A DNA stretch of 64,000 nucleotides, taken from the NCBI GenBank assembly GCA_013286985.1, contig JABDEQ010000001.1, positions 10,178-74,177 on the forward strand. The letters are read 5' to 3'. Within the stretch, counting starts at the first letter, position 1; each line of letters starts with the position of its first letter. Positions 25,991-34,377 of the stretch are shown here, piece by piece. The DNA is from Bacteroidota bacterium (GTDB lineage: Bacteria; Bacteroidota; Bacteroidia; Sphingobacteriales; Sphingobacteriaceae). The position numbers were made by a program, and so were the translations under genes. The notes below the pieces were generated by a model. It was given only the letters and a program-made list of their open reading frames with translations, was not told the DNA's origin and made no database searches.

Positions 25991-27367
25991 ATGAATAACG
26001 CCAAAAACATCAAACATCTTTATGCACGGGCAGGCTTTGGAATCCGTTTTGAGGATCTGCATGATCATGAACACCGGTCGGTAAAAAAGGCGGTTAGAAA
26101 ACTATTCAAGGCATCTGAAAAGCAGGAGCCCATTACTGTTTTAACGGAAAACCTGGATTTGCGCCACCCGCTAACAGATGCCGATAAAGCCAAATTCAAC
26201 GAGGATAAGTACAAACAAGCTGTTGACCTTAATAATGCATGGTTAAAACAACTAAGCGAAACAGACGCACAGCTTAGGGAGAAGATGACGCTTTTTTGGC
26301 ACAATCATTTCGCCTGTATATGCGGTACCGTTTATTACGCACAGCAAATTAACAATATTCAAAGAGCCAACGCCTTTGGCAACTTTAAAACCTTGCTGCT
26401 GCAAGTATCGCAAACACCAGGCATGCTGCTATTTTTAACTAATCAGCAAAATCAAAAAGCGCACCCAAATGAAAATTTTGCCCGCGAGTTGATGGAACTT
26501 TTTACACTTGGCCGAGGGCATTATACCGAACAGGATGTTAAAGAATCGGCCAGGGCATTTACCGGCTGGACTTACGCTGGCAAAAATGGAGAGTATGCCT
26601 TCTACCCCAGGGGACATGACGACGGAATAAAAACTTTCATGGGCCAATCGGCTAATTTTTGCGGAGAAGATATTATTGACATTATAGTGGCCAAAAAGCA
26701 AACGGCTATTTTTATATGCTCCAAATTGTACCGCTTTTTTGTTAATGATGTGCCCGATATGGACCATGTTAATCAAATGGCCGATGTATTATATAATGCA
26801 AACTATGAGATAAAACCGCTATTGGAATATGTTTTTACTGCCGATTGGTTTTATGATGATAAAAATACAGGTAACCTCATTAAATCGCCAATTGATTTGT
26901 TGGTTGGCTTAAACAGGCAATTTTATGTCAGTTACCAGAATCCGGCGATACTGATACAGTTTCAACGCTCGTTGGGACAAGAGTTATTTCATCCGCCAAA
27001 TGTTGCTGGGTGGCCTGGTGGCAAAAGCTGGATAGACAGTTCCTCATTAATGTACCGGATGAAAATACCATCTACCATCTTAAACGCCGGGGTAATTGAT
27101 TTTACAGGCAAAGCCAACCCTGAAGATGAGGCGTACCTGGCATTTGAAAAAAAACAACAGCTTAATGTAATTAAAAAGGTACAGGCACAGCCCGATTGGG
27201 ATAAATTTTTGAAGGAAATGCCATCAGACATTACAAGACAGCAAATGGCCGAATTTATGCTGGAGCCCCCCATAAATAGCACCACATTAAACGAGGTGCA
27301 AAATGCGCCAGATATAAAAACAGCTGTTATACAAATAACATCGACACCAGAATATCAACTATGTTAA
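25991..27367 (+). CDS. DUF1800 family protein (copy 2)
   Basis: A 458-aa tandem paralogue of the preceding gene, 39 bases downstream. It keeps the family blocks LYARAGFGIRFEDL, MTLFWHNHFACICG, NENFARELMELFTLGRGHYT and PPNVAGWPGGKSWIDSSSLM. The two copies are nearly identical in the conserved blocks and differ most near residues 45-90 and in the last ~70 residues, so the duplication is not very recent. Both probably work with the DUF1501 protein encoded next. Confidence 0.9.
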   Translation: MNNAKNIKHLYARAGFGIRFEDLHDHEHRSVKKAVRKLFKASEKQEPITVLTENLDLRHPLTDADKAKFNEDKYKQAVDLNNAWLKQLSETDAQLREKMTLFWHNHFACICGTVYYAQQINNIQRANAFGNFKTLLLQVSQTPGMLLFLTNQQNQKAHPNENFARELMELFTLGRGHYTEQDVKESARAFTGWTYAGKNGEYAFYPRGHDDGIKTFMGQSANFCGEDIIDIIVAKKQTAIFICSKLYRFFVNDVPDMDHVNQMADVLYNANYEIKPLLEYVFTADWFYDDKNTGNLIKSPIDLLVGLNRQFYVSYQNPAILIQFQRSLGQELFHPPNVAGWPGGKSWIDSSSLMYRMKIPSTILNAGVIDFTGKANPEDEAYLAFEKKQQLNVIKKVQAQPDWDKFLKEMPSDITRQQMAEFMLEPPINSTTLNEVQNAPDIKTAVIQITSTPEYQLC

Positions 27368-27401
27368 CCAGGAATTAGTAAAAACCTGAAAATCAACAAT
27401 T

Positions 27402-28601
27402 ATGAGGCGCAGAGATTTTTTAAGAAATACAACACTGGCATCGGGTGCTTTAATGATACCTGCTTTTTTAAAGCCATTTGAAGCTTTTGCCGCCAGCGAT
27501 ATATCGGGCTACAAAAACCTGGTTATTATCCAGCTTTCGGGGGGTAATGATGGCTTAAATACCATTATCCCTTTTGGTAACGATATTTATTACCAAAAAC
27601 GTAAAACCATTGCCATCAATCAGCCAGATATTATTAAGCTGGATGATATGCAGGGGCTAAACCCCAACCTATCGGCCTTAAAAGAAATTTACGACCAGGG
27701 ATGGATGAGTATTATTAATTCGGTAGGTTATCCTAATCCCGATAGGTCGCATTTCCGGTCAATGGACATCTGGCAAACGGCAAGTGATTCTAACCAGTTT
27801 TTATCAACCGGGTGGATAGGCCGGTATCTGGATTCCAATTGTCAGAATTGCACCAATCCGTATACCGCTATTGAGGTTGATGATACGCTCTCCTATGCAA
27901 TGAAGGGTGCCAAACTAAAAGGAATAGCTGTGCAGGACCCTAACAAGCTATACCAAACCACCCGCGAGCCATTTTTTAAAGACCTTATACATGAACATGA
28001 CCATGTTAACCTGAACGAGGACAACCTGGGCTACCTGTACAAAACAATGATAGAAACCTACTCATCGGCTGATTATATTCAGCAAACTACTAAAACCTAT
28101 AACGTGGGCTGCGATTACCCCCAAACCGGGCTGGGCGGTCAATTAAAAATGGCATCAAAGTTTATAAACTCCGGCTTGCAAACCCGTGTGTATTATGTTT
28201 CTCTCAGCGGTTTTGATACCCATGTGGGGCAGCAAAACCAACAGGGGCGCCAGTTAAAGATTTATGGTGATGCCGTAGCAGCCTTTATAAAAGACCTGAA
28301 ACAAACCGGTAAGCTGGATGATACCCTGGTAATGACCTTTTCGGAATTTGGCCGCCGTGTTGAGCAAAATGCCAGTAATGGCACCGATCACGGAACTGCC
28401 AACAATGTGATGATTTTTGGTGGCAAACTTAAAAAAGCCGGTATCTATAATAGTGCTCCAGATCTAAGTCAATTGGATAACGGTGATTTAAAATACCAGA
28501 TAGATTTCAGAGATGTGTATGCCACCCTGTTAGACAAATGGCTCAACGTAAACAATAGTCTGATATTGAACAGGAATTTTGCAGGACTGGATTTTGTATA
28601 A
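27402..28601 (+). CDS. DUF1501 family protein with Tat-type signal
   Basis: A 399-aa DUF1501 protein (PF07394). The N-terminus MRRRDFLRNTTLASGALMIP fits a twin-arginine signal (RRxFL), implying folded export. The body shows the alkaline-phosphatase/sulfatase-like features of the family: IQLSGGNDGLNTIIPFGN, HFRSMDIWQTA, SGFDTHVGQQ, and TFSEFGRRVEQNASNGTDHG near 310, where Asp and His could bind metal. It is the last gene of the DUF1800-DUF1800-DUF1501 unit, 34 bases downstream. The substrate is unknown. Confidence 0.9.
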   Translation: MRRRDFLRNTTLASGALMIPAFLKPFEAFAASDISGYKNLVIIQLSGGNDGLNTIIPFGNDIYYQKRKTIAINQPDIIKLDDMQGLNPNLSALKEIYDQGWMSIINSVGYPNPDRSHFRSMDIWQTASDSNQFLSTGWIGRYLDSNCQNCTNPYTAIEVDDTLSYAMKGAKLKGIAVQDPNKLYQTTREPFFKDLIHEHDHVNLNEDNLGYLYKTMIETYSSADYIQQTTKTYNVGCDYPQTGLGGQLKMASKFINSGLQTRVYYVSLSGFDTHVGQQNQQGRQLKIYGDAVAAFIKDLKQTGKLDDTLVMTFSEFGRRVEQNASNGTDHGTANNVMIFGGKLKKAGIYNSAPDLSQLDNGDLKYQIDFRDVYATLLDKWLNVNNSLILNRNFAGLDFV

Positions 28602-28678
28602 CCCCCCGGCCCCCTGAAGGGGGAGGGTCTTTATTCAAGTATTGCTATTCAAAAACTCCCCTTCAGGGGGCTGGGGGC
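28602..28678. terminator. GC-rich bidirectional hairpin between convergent genes
   Basis: The arms at about 28602-28627 and 28654-28678 (GGCCCCCTGAAGGGGGAG against CTCCCCTTCAGGGGGCTGGG) are near-perfect complements around a 26-base AT-rich loop. It separates the DUF1501 gene from the convergent ffh gene and probably blocks read-through both ways. Similar C5-G5 intergenic repeats are familiar in Bacteroidota. Confidence 0.7.
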
Positions 28679-28679
28679 G

Positions 28680-30005
28680 TTACCTCGGCATTCTGCGCAT
28701 CATGTTGGCCATGGCGGCAGGGTTGCTCATTTGCTTCATCACTTTACGCATATCTTCAAACTGTTTAATTAAACGGTTTACCTCGGTTAAGTTAGTACCC
28801 GAGCCTTTGGCTATGCGGTTACGGCGGCTTTGATTAATGCCATCGGGATTTTCTTTCTCAAAAGGCGTCATAGAATTAATAATGGCTTCTATCGCTTTAA
28901 AGGCATTGTCATCAACCTCAACATCTTTCATCATTTTGCCAACACCGGGTATCATGCCCATCAGATCTTTCATGTTACCCATTTTTTTGATCTGTTGTAT
29001 CTGGCTATAAAAATCGTTAAAGTCGAATTTATTTTTGCGGATCTTCTTTTGCAGCTCGGCAGCTTCTTTTTCATCAAACTGCTGTTGTGCACGCTCCACC
29101 AACGATACCACATCACCCATACCCAGGATACGTGAAGCCATACGATCAGGGTGAAAAACGTCAAGCGCTTCCATCTTCTCGCCGGTACCGATAAATTTAA
29201 TTGGCTTGTTTACTACCGATTTGATAGAAAGGGCCGCACCACCCCGGGTGTCACCATCCAGTTTGGTTAATACTACGCCGGTAAAGTCCAACCTGTCGTT
29301 AAACACCTTGGCAGTGTTCACTGCATCCTGACCGGTCATAGAATCCACCACAAATAATATCTCGTGTGGTTTTACTGCGCCTTTAACCTGCTCAATTTCG
29401 CGCATCATGGCCTCGTCGACAGATAAGCGGCCCGCAGTGTCAATAATCACCACGTTATTGCCATTTTGCTTAGCTAGGGCAATACCTGCTAAAGCAATAG
29501 CTATCGGATCTTTTGATTCGGGGTCGGCATAAACCGGTACATCTATCTGCTTACCTAAAACCTGCAGCTGCTCAATAGCCGCCGGGCGGTAAATATCATC
29601 AGCAACAAGTAAAGGTTTTTTATTTTTTTGTGTTTTAAGATAATAGGCCAGCTTGCCGGTAAAAGTAGTTTTACCTGCACCGTTTAAACCGGCAATTAAA
29701 ATAATGGTAGGGTTGCCTGTAAAGCTAAGTTCGGCAGTGGTTCCGCCCATCAGCTCGGTAAGCTCATCATTCATTACCTTGGTGAGCAACTGTCCCGGCG
29801 AAATGGCGGTCAATACGTTTTGACCAATTGCTTTCTGCCTTACATCATCAGTAAAGGCTTTTGCTGTTTTATAGTTTACGTCGGCATCCAGAAGGGCTTT
29901 GCGTATTTCCTTCATGGTTTCGGCCACGTTTATTTCTGTAATAGTTCCCTGCCCTTTTAAAACTTTAAAGGCCCTGTCGAGTTTATCCGAAAGATTTTCA
30001 AACAT
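28680..30005 (-). CDS. ffh: Signal recognition particle protein Ffh
   Basis: A 441-aa SRP54/Ffh GTPase that binds signal sequences and 4.5S/6S RNA and delivers ribosomes to FtsY. It has the N domain (residues 1-90), the G domain with P-loop GLNGAGKTTF, DTAGR and TKLDGD motifs, and the Met-rich M domain (about 300-441) containing MIPGVGKMM and MTPFEKENPDGINQSRRNRI for RNA binding. The C-terminus ends MANMMRRMPR. A -7 box lies 25 bases upstream. Confidence 0.97.
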   Translation of the reverse strand: MFENLSDKLDRAFKVLKGQGTITEINVAETMKEIRKALLDADVNYKTAKAFTDDVRQKAIGQNVLTAISPGQLLTKVMNDELTELMGGTTAELSFTGNPTIILIAGLNGAGKTTFTGKLAYYLKTQKNKKPLLVADDIYRPAAIEQLQVLGKQIDVPVYADPESKDPIAIALAGIALAKQNGNNVVIIDTAGRLSVDEAMMREIEQVKGAVKPHEILFVVDSMTGQDAVNTAKVFNDRLDFTGVVLTKLDGDTRGGAALSIKSVVNKPIKFIGTGEKMEALDVFHPDRMASRILGMGDVVSLVERAQQQFDEKEAAELQKKIRKNKFDFNDFYSQIQQIKKMGNMKDLMGMIPGVGKMMKDVEVDDNAFKAIEAIINSMTPFEKENPDGINQSRRNRIAKGSGTNLTEVNRLIKQFEDMRKVMKQMSNPAAMANMMRRMPR

Positions 30006-30029
30006 TATTCTTATCCCGTTTTGAGGTTA

Positions 30030-30037
30030 CAAAGTTA
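30030..30037 (-). promoter_or_regulatory. -7 box for ffh
   Basis: The minus strand reads TAACTTTG, an exact TAnnTTTG match, 24 bases before the ffh ATG. Confidence 0.5.
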
Positions 30038-30180
30038 AGATTTTGAAACAAATTGACTGAATGAGATTTTGAGCTATTGTTAAATCAAATCCATCTAAAT
30101 AACTACCACATTATCAATTAATTAAATACAAAACAGTCAAAAAAATCAACTTAAAACATCCATCCTAATACTAAAGGGCT

Positions 30181-30188
30181 TATCTTTG
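30181..30188 (+). promoter_or_regulatory. -7 box for the O-methyltransferase, almost abutting the ATG
   Basis: TATCTTTG is an exact TAnnTTTG match and ends 5 bases before the ATG at 30194, predicting an mRNA with essentially no leader. Confidence 0.5.
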
Positions 30189-30193
30189 CCGCC

Positions 30194-30832
30194 ATGGAAA
30201 TCCTACCCCATGACCTACAGGAATACCTGGATGGGCATTGCGAGCCGGAACCGGAATGGCTGCAAGCCATTAACCGGGAGACCTATTTAAAGGTACTTAA
30301 GCCGCACATGCTATCGGGACATTACCAGGGCAGAGTGCTGAGTTTTTTAAGTAAAATGGTACAGCCCAGGCGCATATTGGAAATAGGTACTTTTACCGGC
30401 TACGCTACTATTTGCCTTGCCGAAGGATTGACAGATGATGGTATTATACATACCATTGAGGTGAACCGCGAGCTGGAAGAAATGCTGAATGCACACTTTA
30501 AACTAACAAGTGTTGAAAAAAAGATCAGATTGCATTTTGGCGAAGCCGTTAATATTGTACCTGATTTAGAGGAAGATAGTTTTGATTTGGTATTTATTGA
30601 TGCCGATAAAAAGAACAACTTCAACTATTTTGAGCTGGTAATAGACAGAGTAAGGCGGGGAGGATTAATAATAATTGATAATGTTTTGTGGAAAGGAAAG
30701 GTATATGGCCCCGAAAATGATGCCGATACCAAAATGATCCGCGAACTAAATGATCAGATTTCCGTAAACAACCGGGTAGAGAAAATGATTCTGCCCGTGC
30801 GTGACGGTTTATTGGTTATCAGAAAAAAGTAG
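30194..30832 (+). CDS. SAM-dependent O-methyltransferase
   Basis: A 212-aa class I methyltransferase of the catechol/caffeoyl-CoA O-methyltransferase type (PF01596). Motif I is ILEIGTFTGYATICLAEGL, the acidic strand end is HTIEVNRE, and the metal-site region is DLVFIDADKKNNFNYFE, followed by GGLIIIDNVLWKGKV. These enzymes methylate a hydroxyl group of a small aromatic or related substrate with divalent metal. The physiological substrate is unknown. It is followed 3 bases later by a glucosaminidase gene, so the pair is probably co-transcribed. Confidence 0.92.
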   Translation: MEILPHDLQEYLDGHCEPEPEWLQAINRETYLKVLKPHMLSGHYQGRVLSFLSKMVQPRRILEIGTFTGYATICLAEGLTDDGIIHTIEVNRELEEMLNAHFKLTSVEKKIRLHFGEAVNIVPDLEEDSFDLVFIDADKKNNFNYFELVIDRVRRGGLIIIDNVLWKGKVYGPENDADTKMIRELNDQISVNNRVEKMILPVRDGLLVIRKK

Positions 30833-30835
30833 ATT

Positions 30836-31372
30836 ATGAAGAAACTCTTACTGGTTACATTGTTTTTGGCTTCGGCATTAATGGTGTCGGCACAAAAAAA
30901 TACTCCCCAATCCTATATCCAAAAGTTTAAGGAAGATGCCATCCGCATTATGCACGAAACCGGGGTACCCGCAAGTATAGTTTTAGGCGTTGCCATGCAC
31001 GAGTCGGCTTGCGGCAACAGCATGCTGGCACAAAGCCTTAACAATCAGTTTGGCGTTAAAGGCAGTTCGGGTACTACCATAGTACGTCACAATAAAAAAG
31101 TGCACACCGCTTATAAACAATACCAGTCTGTTTACGATTCGTACCAGGATTTTGCCCGCATCATGACCGAGCGCCGCGAATTTAGCGCCATGTCATTATC
31201 ATTAACTCACTTTGATTACGAAGGCTGGGCACACGGCATTCAAAAGCGTGGCTACGCCAGCAGTCGCTTATGGGCATCGCAGGTGCTGGGCATCATCAAA
31301 AAATATCAATTGTATTCTTTTGACGAAAACCCCGCTACCAATCAGCCTGTGCTGGCACAAAACACCAAATAG
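30836..31372 (+). CDS. Secreted glucosaminidase-domain protein
   Basis: A 178-aa secreted peptidoglycan hydrolase of the Glucosaminidase family (PF01832, FlgJ-like). The signal peptide MKKLLLVTLFLASALMVSAQ is followed by the catalytic domain from about residue 27: GVPASIVLGVAMHESACGNS carries the conserved Glu, then NNQFGVKG and later YEGWAHGIQKRGYASS. It hydrolyses GlcNAc-MurNAc glycans in this family. It lies beside a lipoprotein with the same domain, a likely duplicated pair with different anchoring. Confidence 0.9.
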   Translation: MKKLLLVTLFLASALMVSAQKNTPQSYIQKFKEDAIRIMHETGVPASIVLGVAMHESACGNSMLAQSLNNQFGVKGSSGTTIVRHNKKVHTAYKQYQSVYDSYQDFARIMTERREFSAMSLSLTHFDYEGWAHGIQKRGYASSRLWASQVLGIIKKYQLYSFDENPATNQPVLAQNTK

Positions 31373-31497
31373 TTTGATTAATTATAACCAACTATTTACA
31401 TAATCTGTTGGTCAGTAAAGAAACAAAAACCGCCTTATACACGTAATACATCTTTTAAATTATCCGGTGCTTATTACCGGGATTGATGATTATTGTA

Positions 31498-32328
31498 ATG
31501 AGAAAAATAGTTTACTTACTTATAGGGTTAGTTTTTTTTAATTCGTGCTCGGCACGTAAATCAACAGTTACCAACAGGGATGTTCGCCGCAACAACGAAA
31601 GTGTTCAAAAGGCCAATAAAGAATCCATCGCTAATTATACGCCGCTAACTTCAGTTCAATATATTGAGCGATATAAAGCCATTGCTATTCAGCAAATGAA
31701 TTTATATGGCATACCTGCAAGCATTACACTGGCGCAGGGGCTGTTTGAATCGGGAAGCGGCAATGGCACACTGGCAAGGGTAGCCAACAATCATTTTGGT
31801 ATTAAAGCCGGATCAACCTGGAACGGAAAGGTATATTACAAAGACGATGATAATGCAAATGACCGTTTCAGGGTTTATGATAGCCCCGAAGAATCGTTCA
31901 GGGATCACTCTGAGTTTTTAAAGAAAAAAAACTATGCCGCCTTGTTTGAGTTAGAAAAAAACGATTACAAAGGATGGGCCTACGGTTTAAAAAAAGCTGG
32001 CTATGCCACTAATCCCAACTATCCATCGCTATTGATTAACATTATTCAGAAATATAATCTGGATCAGTATGACAACCCTGAATCAGAGATTCAAAAGATT
32101 AAACGGGTTGATACTGTGCTCACTCAGATAGACAAAAAGACAGACTCCATAGCAAAAGACTCCGCCCAGCAAAACGACAGCCCAAATAAAACTTATACCG
32201 TAAGGCAGGGAGATACACTATATAACATTTCTAAACGTTTTGGATTGACTGTTGATGATCTGAAAGATTTAAATAGTTTAGATAACAACAACATTAAAAT
32301 TGGCCAGATACTTGTAGTGGCAAAATAA
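31498..32328 (+). CDS. Glucosaminidase lipoprotein with C-terminal LysM
   Basis: A 276-aa lipoprotein. The start at ATG 31498 gives signal MRKIVYLLIGLVFFNSC with lipidation at Cys17; the earlier in-frame TTG/ATG add only MMIIV. The glucosaminidase domain (about 50-190) has GIPASITLAQGLFESGSGNG with the catalytic Glu, NNHFGIKAG and YKGWAYGLKKAGYATNP. After a charged linker, the LysM motif YTVRQGDTLYNISKRFGLTV (about 230-275) binds peptidoglycan. It probably remodels cell wall at the outer membrane face. Confidence 0.9.
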   Translation: MRKIVYLLIGLVFFNSCSARKSTVTNRDVRRNNESVQKANKESIANYTPLTSVQYIERYKAIAIQQMNLYGIPASITLAQGLFESGSGNGTLARVANNHFGIKAGSTWNGKVYYKDDDNANDRFRVYDSPEESFRDHSEFLKKKNYAALFELEKNDYKGWAYGLKKAGYATNPNYPSLLINIIQKYNLDQYDNPESEIQKIKRVDTVLTQIDKKTDSIAKDSAQQNDSPNKTYTVRQGDTLYNISKRFGLTVDDLKDLNSLDNNNIKIGQILVVAK

Positions 32329-32391
32329 TGTTGTTAATTAGTGTTAATGTTTATGCTAAAGGTTAGCCAAAGATTTAGTTTTGGTGCTGCA

Positions 32392-33135
32392 ATGAAATCA
32401 GGGCTGCTCTTATGTTTTTTACTAATATGCAACAGGTGTTTTTCTCAGGACAAAACCTTAGCCGGTATTGTGTTCGACAAGGACAGCAAAACGCGTATTG
32501 CCACCGTTAATGTAAGTAATATTACCACGGGTACATCTATTTACAACAATTTTAAAGGCGAATTCAAAATAAATGCCAAGCAAGGCGATTTGCTGGTATT
32601 TACACGATTGGGGTATCATCCCGACACCCTGAAAGTGGATAATGACGCTCCGCAAGCCATATTTATGGAACGATTGGCTATCCAGCTTAAGGAGGTTACC
32701 ATTCACGATTCCTTGCTTACTCCTGATCAGCGGCTGGCCCTAACTAAACAGGATTACACCAAAATTTATGGCTCACTGGCCTATAACGATTTTCTAAGTA
32801 CCAGCAGCGGCGGCGCAGGCCTGAGCATTGATGCCATATGGAACTCTTTGAGCCGCAGCGGCCGTAACGCCAGCCATTTACGCGAACTTATTGAGCAGGA
32901 TTACGAGCAAAACGTAATTGATTATCGCTTTAACCGCACATTTGTTAGCAATGTTACCGGTTTGAAGGACGGAAAACTTACCGAATTTATGTTCAGATAC
33001 CGCCCGGGCTTTTACACCACAAAAAGTGCCAGCGATTATGAATTTGTATCCATGATAAGAGCCAACCTGCGCAGATACCTGCGTAACAAACGGGTTTACT
33101 CGCTGCCACCGCTCGAGCCGCAGAAGAGTAAATAA
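32392..33135 (+). CDS. Exported carboxypeptidase-regulatory-like domain protein
   Basis: About 247 residues. ATG 32392 begins the signal peptide MKSGLLLCFLLICNRCFSQ; earlier in-frame starts would add up to 17 residues. The segment KTLAGIVFDKDSKTRIATVN onward to FTRLGYHPDTL matches the CarboxypepD_reg-like beta-sandwich found at the N-terminus of TonB-dependent receptors and in small Bacteroidota envelope proteins. The C-terminal half (YNDFLSTSSGGAGLSIDAIW) is a helical domain of unknown function. It sits between glucosaminidase genes and a DUF3078 gene. Confidence 0.75.
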   Translation: MKSGLLLCFLLICNRCFSQDKTLAGIVFDKDSKTRIATVNVSNITTGTSIYNNFKGEFKINAKQGDLLVFTRLGYHPDTLKVDNDAPQAIFMERLAIQLKEVTIHDSLLTPDQRLALTKQDYTKIYGSLAYNDFLSTSSGGAGLSIDAIWNSLSRSGRNASHLRELIEQDYEQNVIDYRFNRTFVSNVTGLKDGKLTEFMFRYRPGFYTTKSASDYEFVSMIRANLRRYLRNKRVYSLPPLEPQKSK

Positions 33136-33181
33136 TCAGAAGCGAATAATTGCAATAATTTAACCTTTTATACCCTTTCCA

Positions 33182-33213
33182 TTGCCCATTATTGAGGATA
33201 TATAATAAATTTG
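33182..33213 (+). promoter_or_regulatory. Promoter of the DUF3078 gene
   Basis: TTG at 33182-33184 and TAAATTTG at 33206-33213 are spaced by 21 bases, matching the Bacteroidota -33/-7 pattern, 51 bases before the ATG. Confidence 0.5.
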
Positions 33214-33264
33214 CGCCAAATCTGTTTATAACAGCTTTCAAATAAAAATAAACTATTGCCTGTT

Positions 33265-34275
33265 ATGTTAAAAACCAGCCCCGGGCTTTTCTTATTGTTG
33301 ATATTTGGCTTTACCCTTTCTGCAACAGCACAAAAAACAGACTCTACCAAAGTTGATACTAATTTGCTCAATAAATACAGGATTGAACCTGGCCGCAACT
33401 CATTGCCCATGCGCTACCGGCCCGCAGAAATAAAAGAAGAACAACTGCCTGTTTCCTTGCTTGATTATAAAGTTAGCTACTGGCATAAATCGGTTTTATT
33501 TGGGTTGAATTTTACGCAATCGGCTTTTACCAGCAATTATAGTGCAGGTGGTGTAAGCTCGCTGGCGTTGGGATCAAACTTTGATTACAAGGCCGAGTAC
33601 AATAAAACGCCGGTAGATTTTACCACAGAACTGAGCCTGCTTTACGGCATCTCGAAAAACAAGGGACAAGGTTCACGTAAAACAAACGACCGGATATTTT
33701 TTGATAACAAGTTAGCCAAGCAATTGTCCAAGCGCTGGTTTTTCTTCGGCTCCTTAACTTTCGAATCGCAGTTTACCAAAGGGTTTAATTATACTAATCC
33801 GGACGGTACCGATGCACAAACACCTTACGAAATTTCAGACTTTATGGCACCCGGTTATTTAACCGAGTCGGTGGGTTTTGAGTACAAGCCAACAAAATAC
33901 TTTGATCTTCGTTTAGGTACAGGTACCGCAAGGCAAACTTTTGTTTTGGATACTACCATTTATCACAACCAACCCACCAACTATGGTGTACCTATAGGCC
34001 ATACTATTTACAATGAGCTGGCCGTATCGGTAGTTGCCGCTATTGATAAGGACCTGATGAAGAACCTGCATATTAATGTCCGCTATGCGTTATTCATTCC
34101 CTACATACAACCGTTTGCTTATATGAGCCACCGTGTTGATGCCACTATTACGGCCAAAGTGAACAGACTGGTGGCAGTAACCATAAACGGAACATTTTTG
34201 TATGATAAACACACTTCAGATGCCGTGCAGGGAACCGAAGGATTGGCGCTGGGAGTAATTTATAAATTCCCGTAA
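33265..34275 (+). CDS. DUF3078 family exported protein, probable outer-membrane barrel
   Basis: A 336-aa protein with signal peptide MLKTSPGLFLLLIFGFTLSA ending near AQ. From about residue 65 the sequence SVLFGLNFTQSAFTSNYSAG and GVSSLALGSNFDYKAEY matches DUF3078 (PF11276). The rest alternates aromatic strands typical of a small outer-membrane barrel, ending LALGVIYKFP. The ATG at 33265 is chosen over the upstream TTG because it starts the signal peptide. Function is unknown. Confidence 0.8.
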   Translation: MLKTSPGLFLLLIFGFTLSATAQKTDSTKVDTNLLNKYRIEPGRNSLPMRYRPAEIKEEQLPVSLLDYKVSYWHKSVLFGLNFTQSAFTSNYSAGGVSSLALGSNFDYKAEYNKTPVDFTTELSLLYGISKNKGQGSRKTNDRIFFDNKLAKQLSKRWFFFGSLTFESQFTKGFNYTNPDGTDAQTPYEISDFMAPGYLTESVGFEYKPTKYFDLRLGTGTARQTFVLDTTIYHNQPTNYGVPIGHTIYNELAVSVVAAIDKDLMKNLHINVRYALFIPYIQPFAYMSHRVDATITAKVNRLVAVTINGTFLYDKHTSDAVQGTEGLALGVIYKFP

Positions 34276-34290
34276 GTCATATTGACGCTG

Positions 34291-34341
34291 AGTCTTGAAT
34301 CTTGAGTCTCAGGTCAAGATATCGCAAAACAGACTCAAGAC
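34291..34341. repeat. Inverted repeat between convergent genes
   Basis: TCTTGAGTCT at 34300-34309 pairs with AGACTCAAGA at 34331-34340. AGTCTTGAATC precedes it as a near-copy. It lies between the DUF3078 gene and the end of the egt cluster and may act as a weak bidirectional terminator. Confidence 0.5.
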
Positions 34342-34377
34342 TAAAAACTATTGGCTCAACACCAGGTCAGTTCCACC

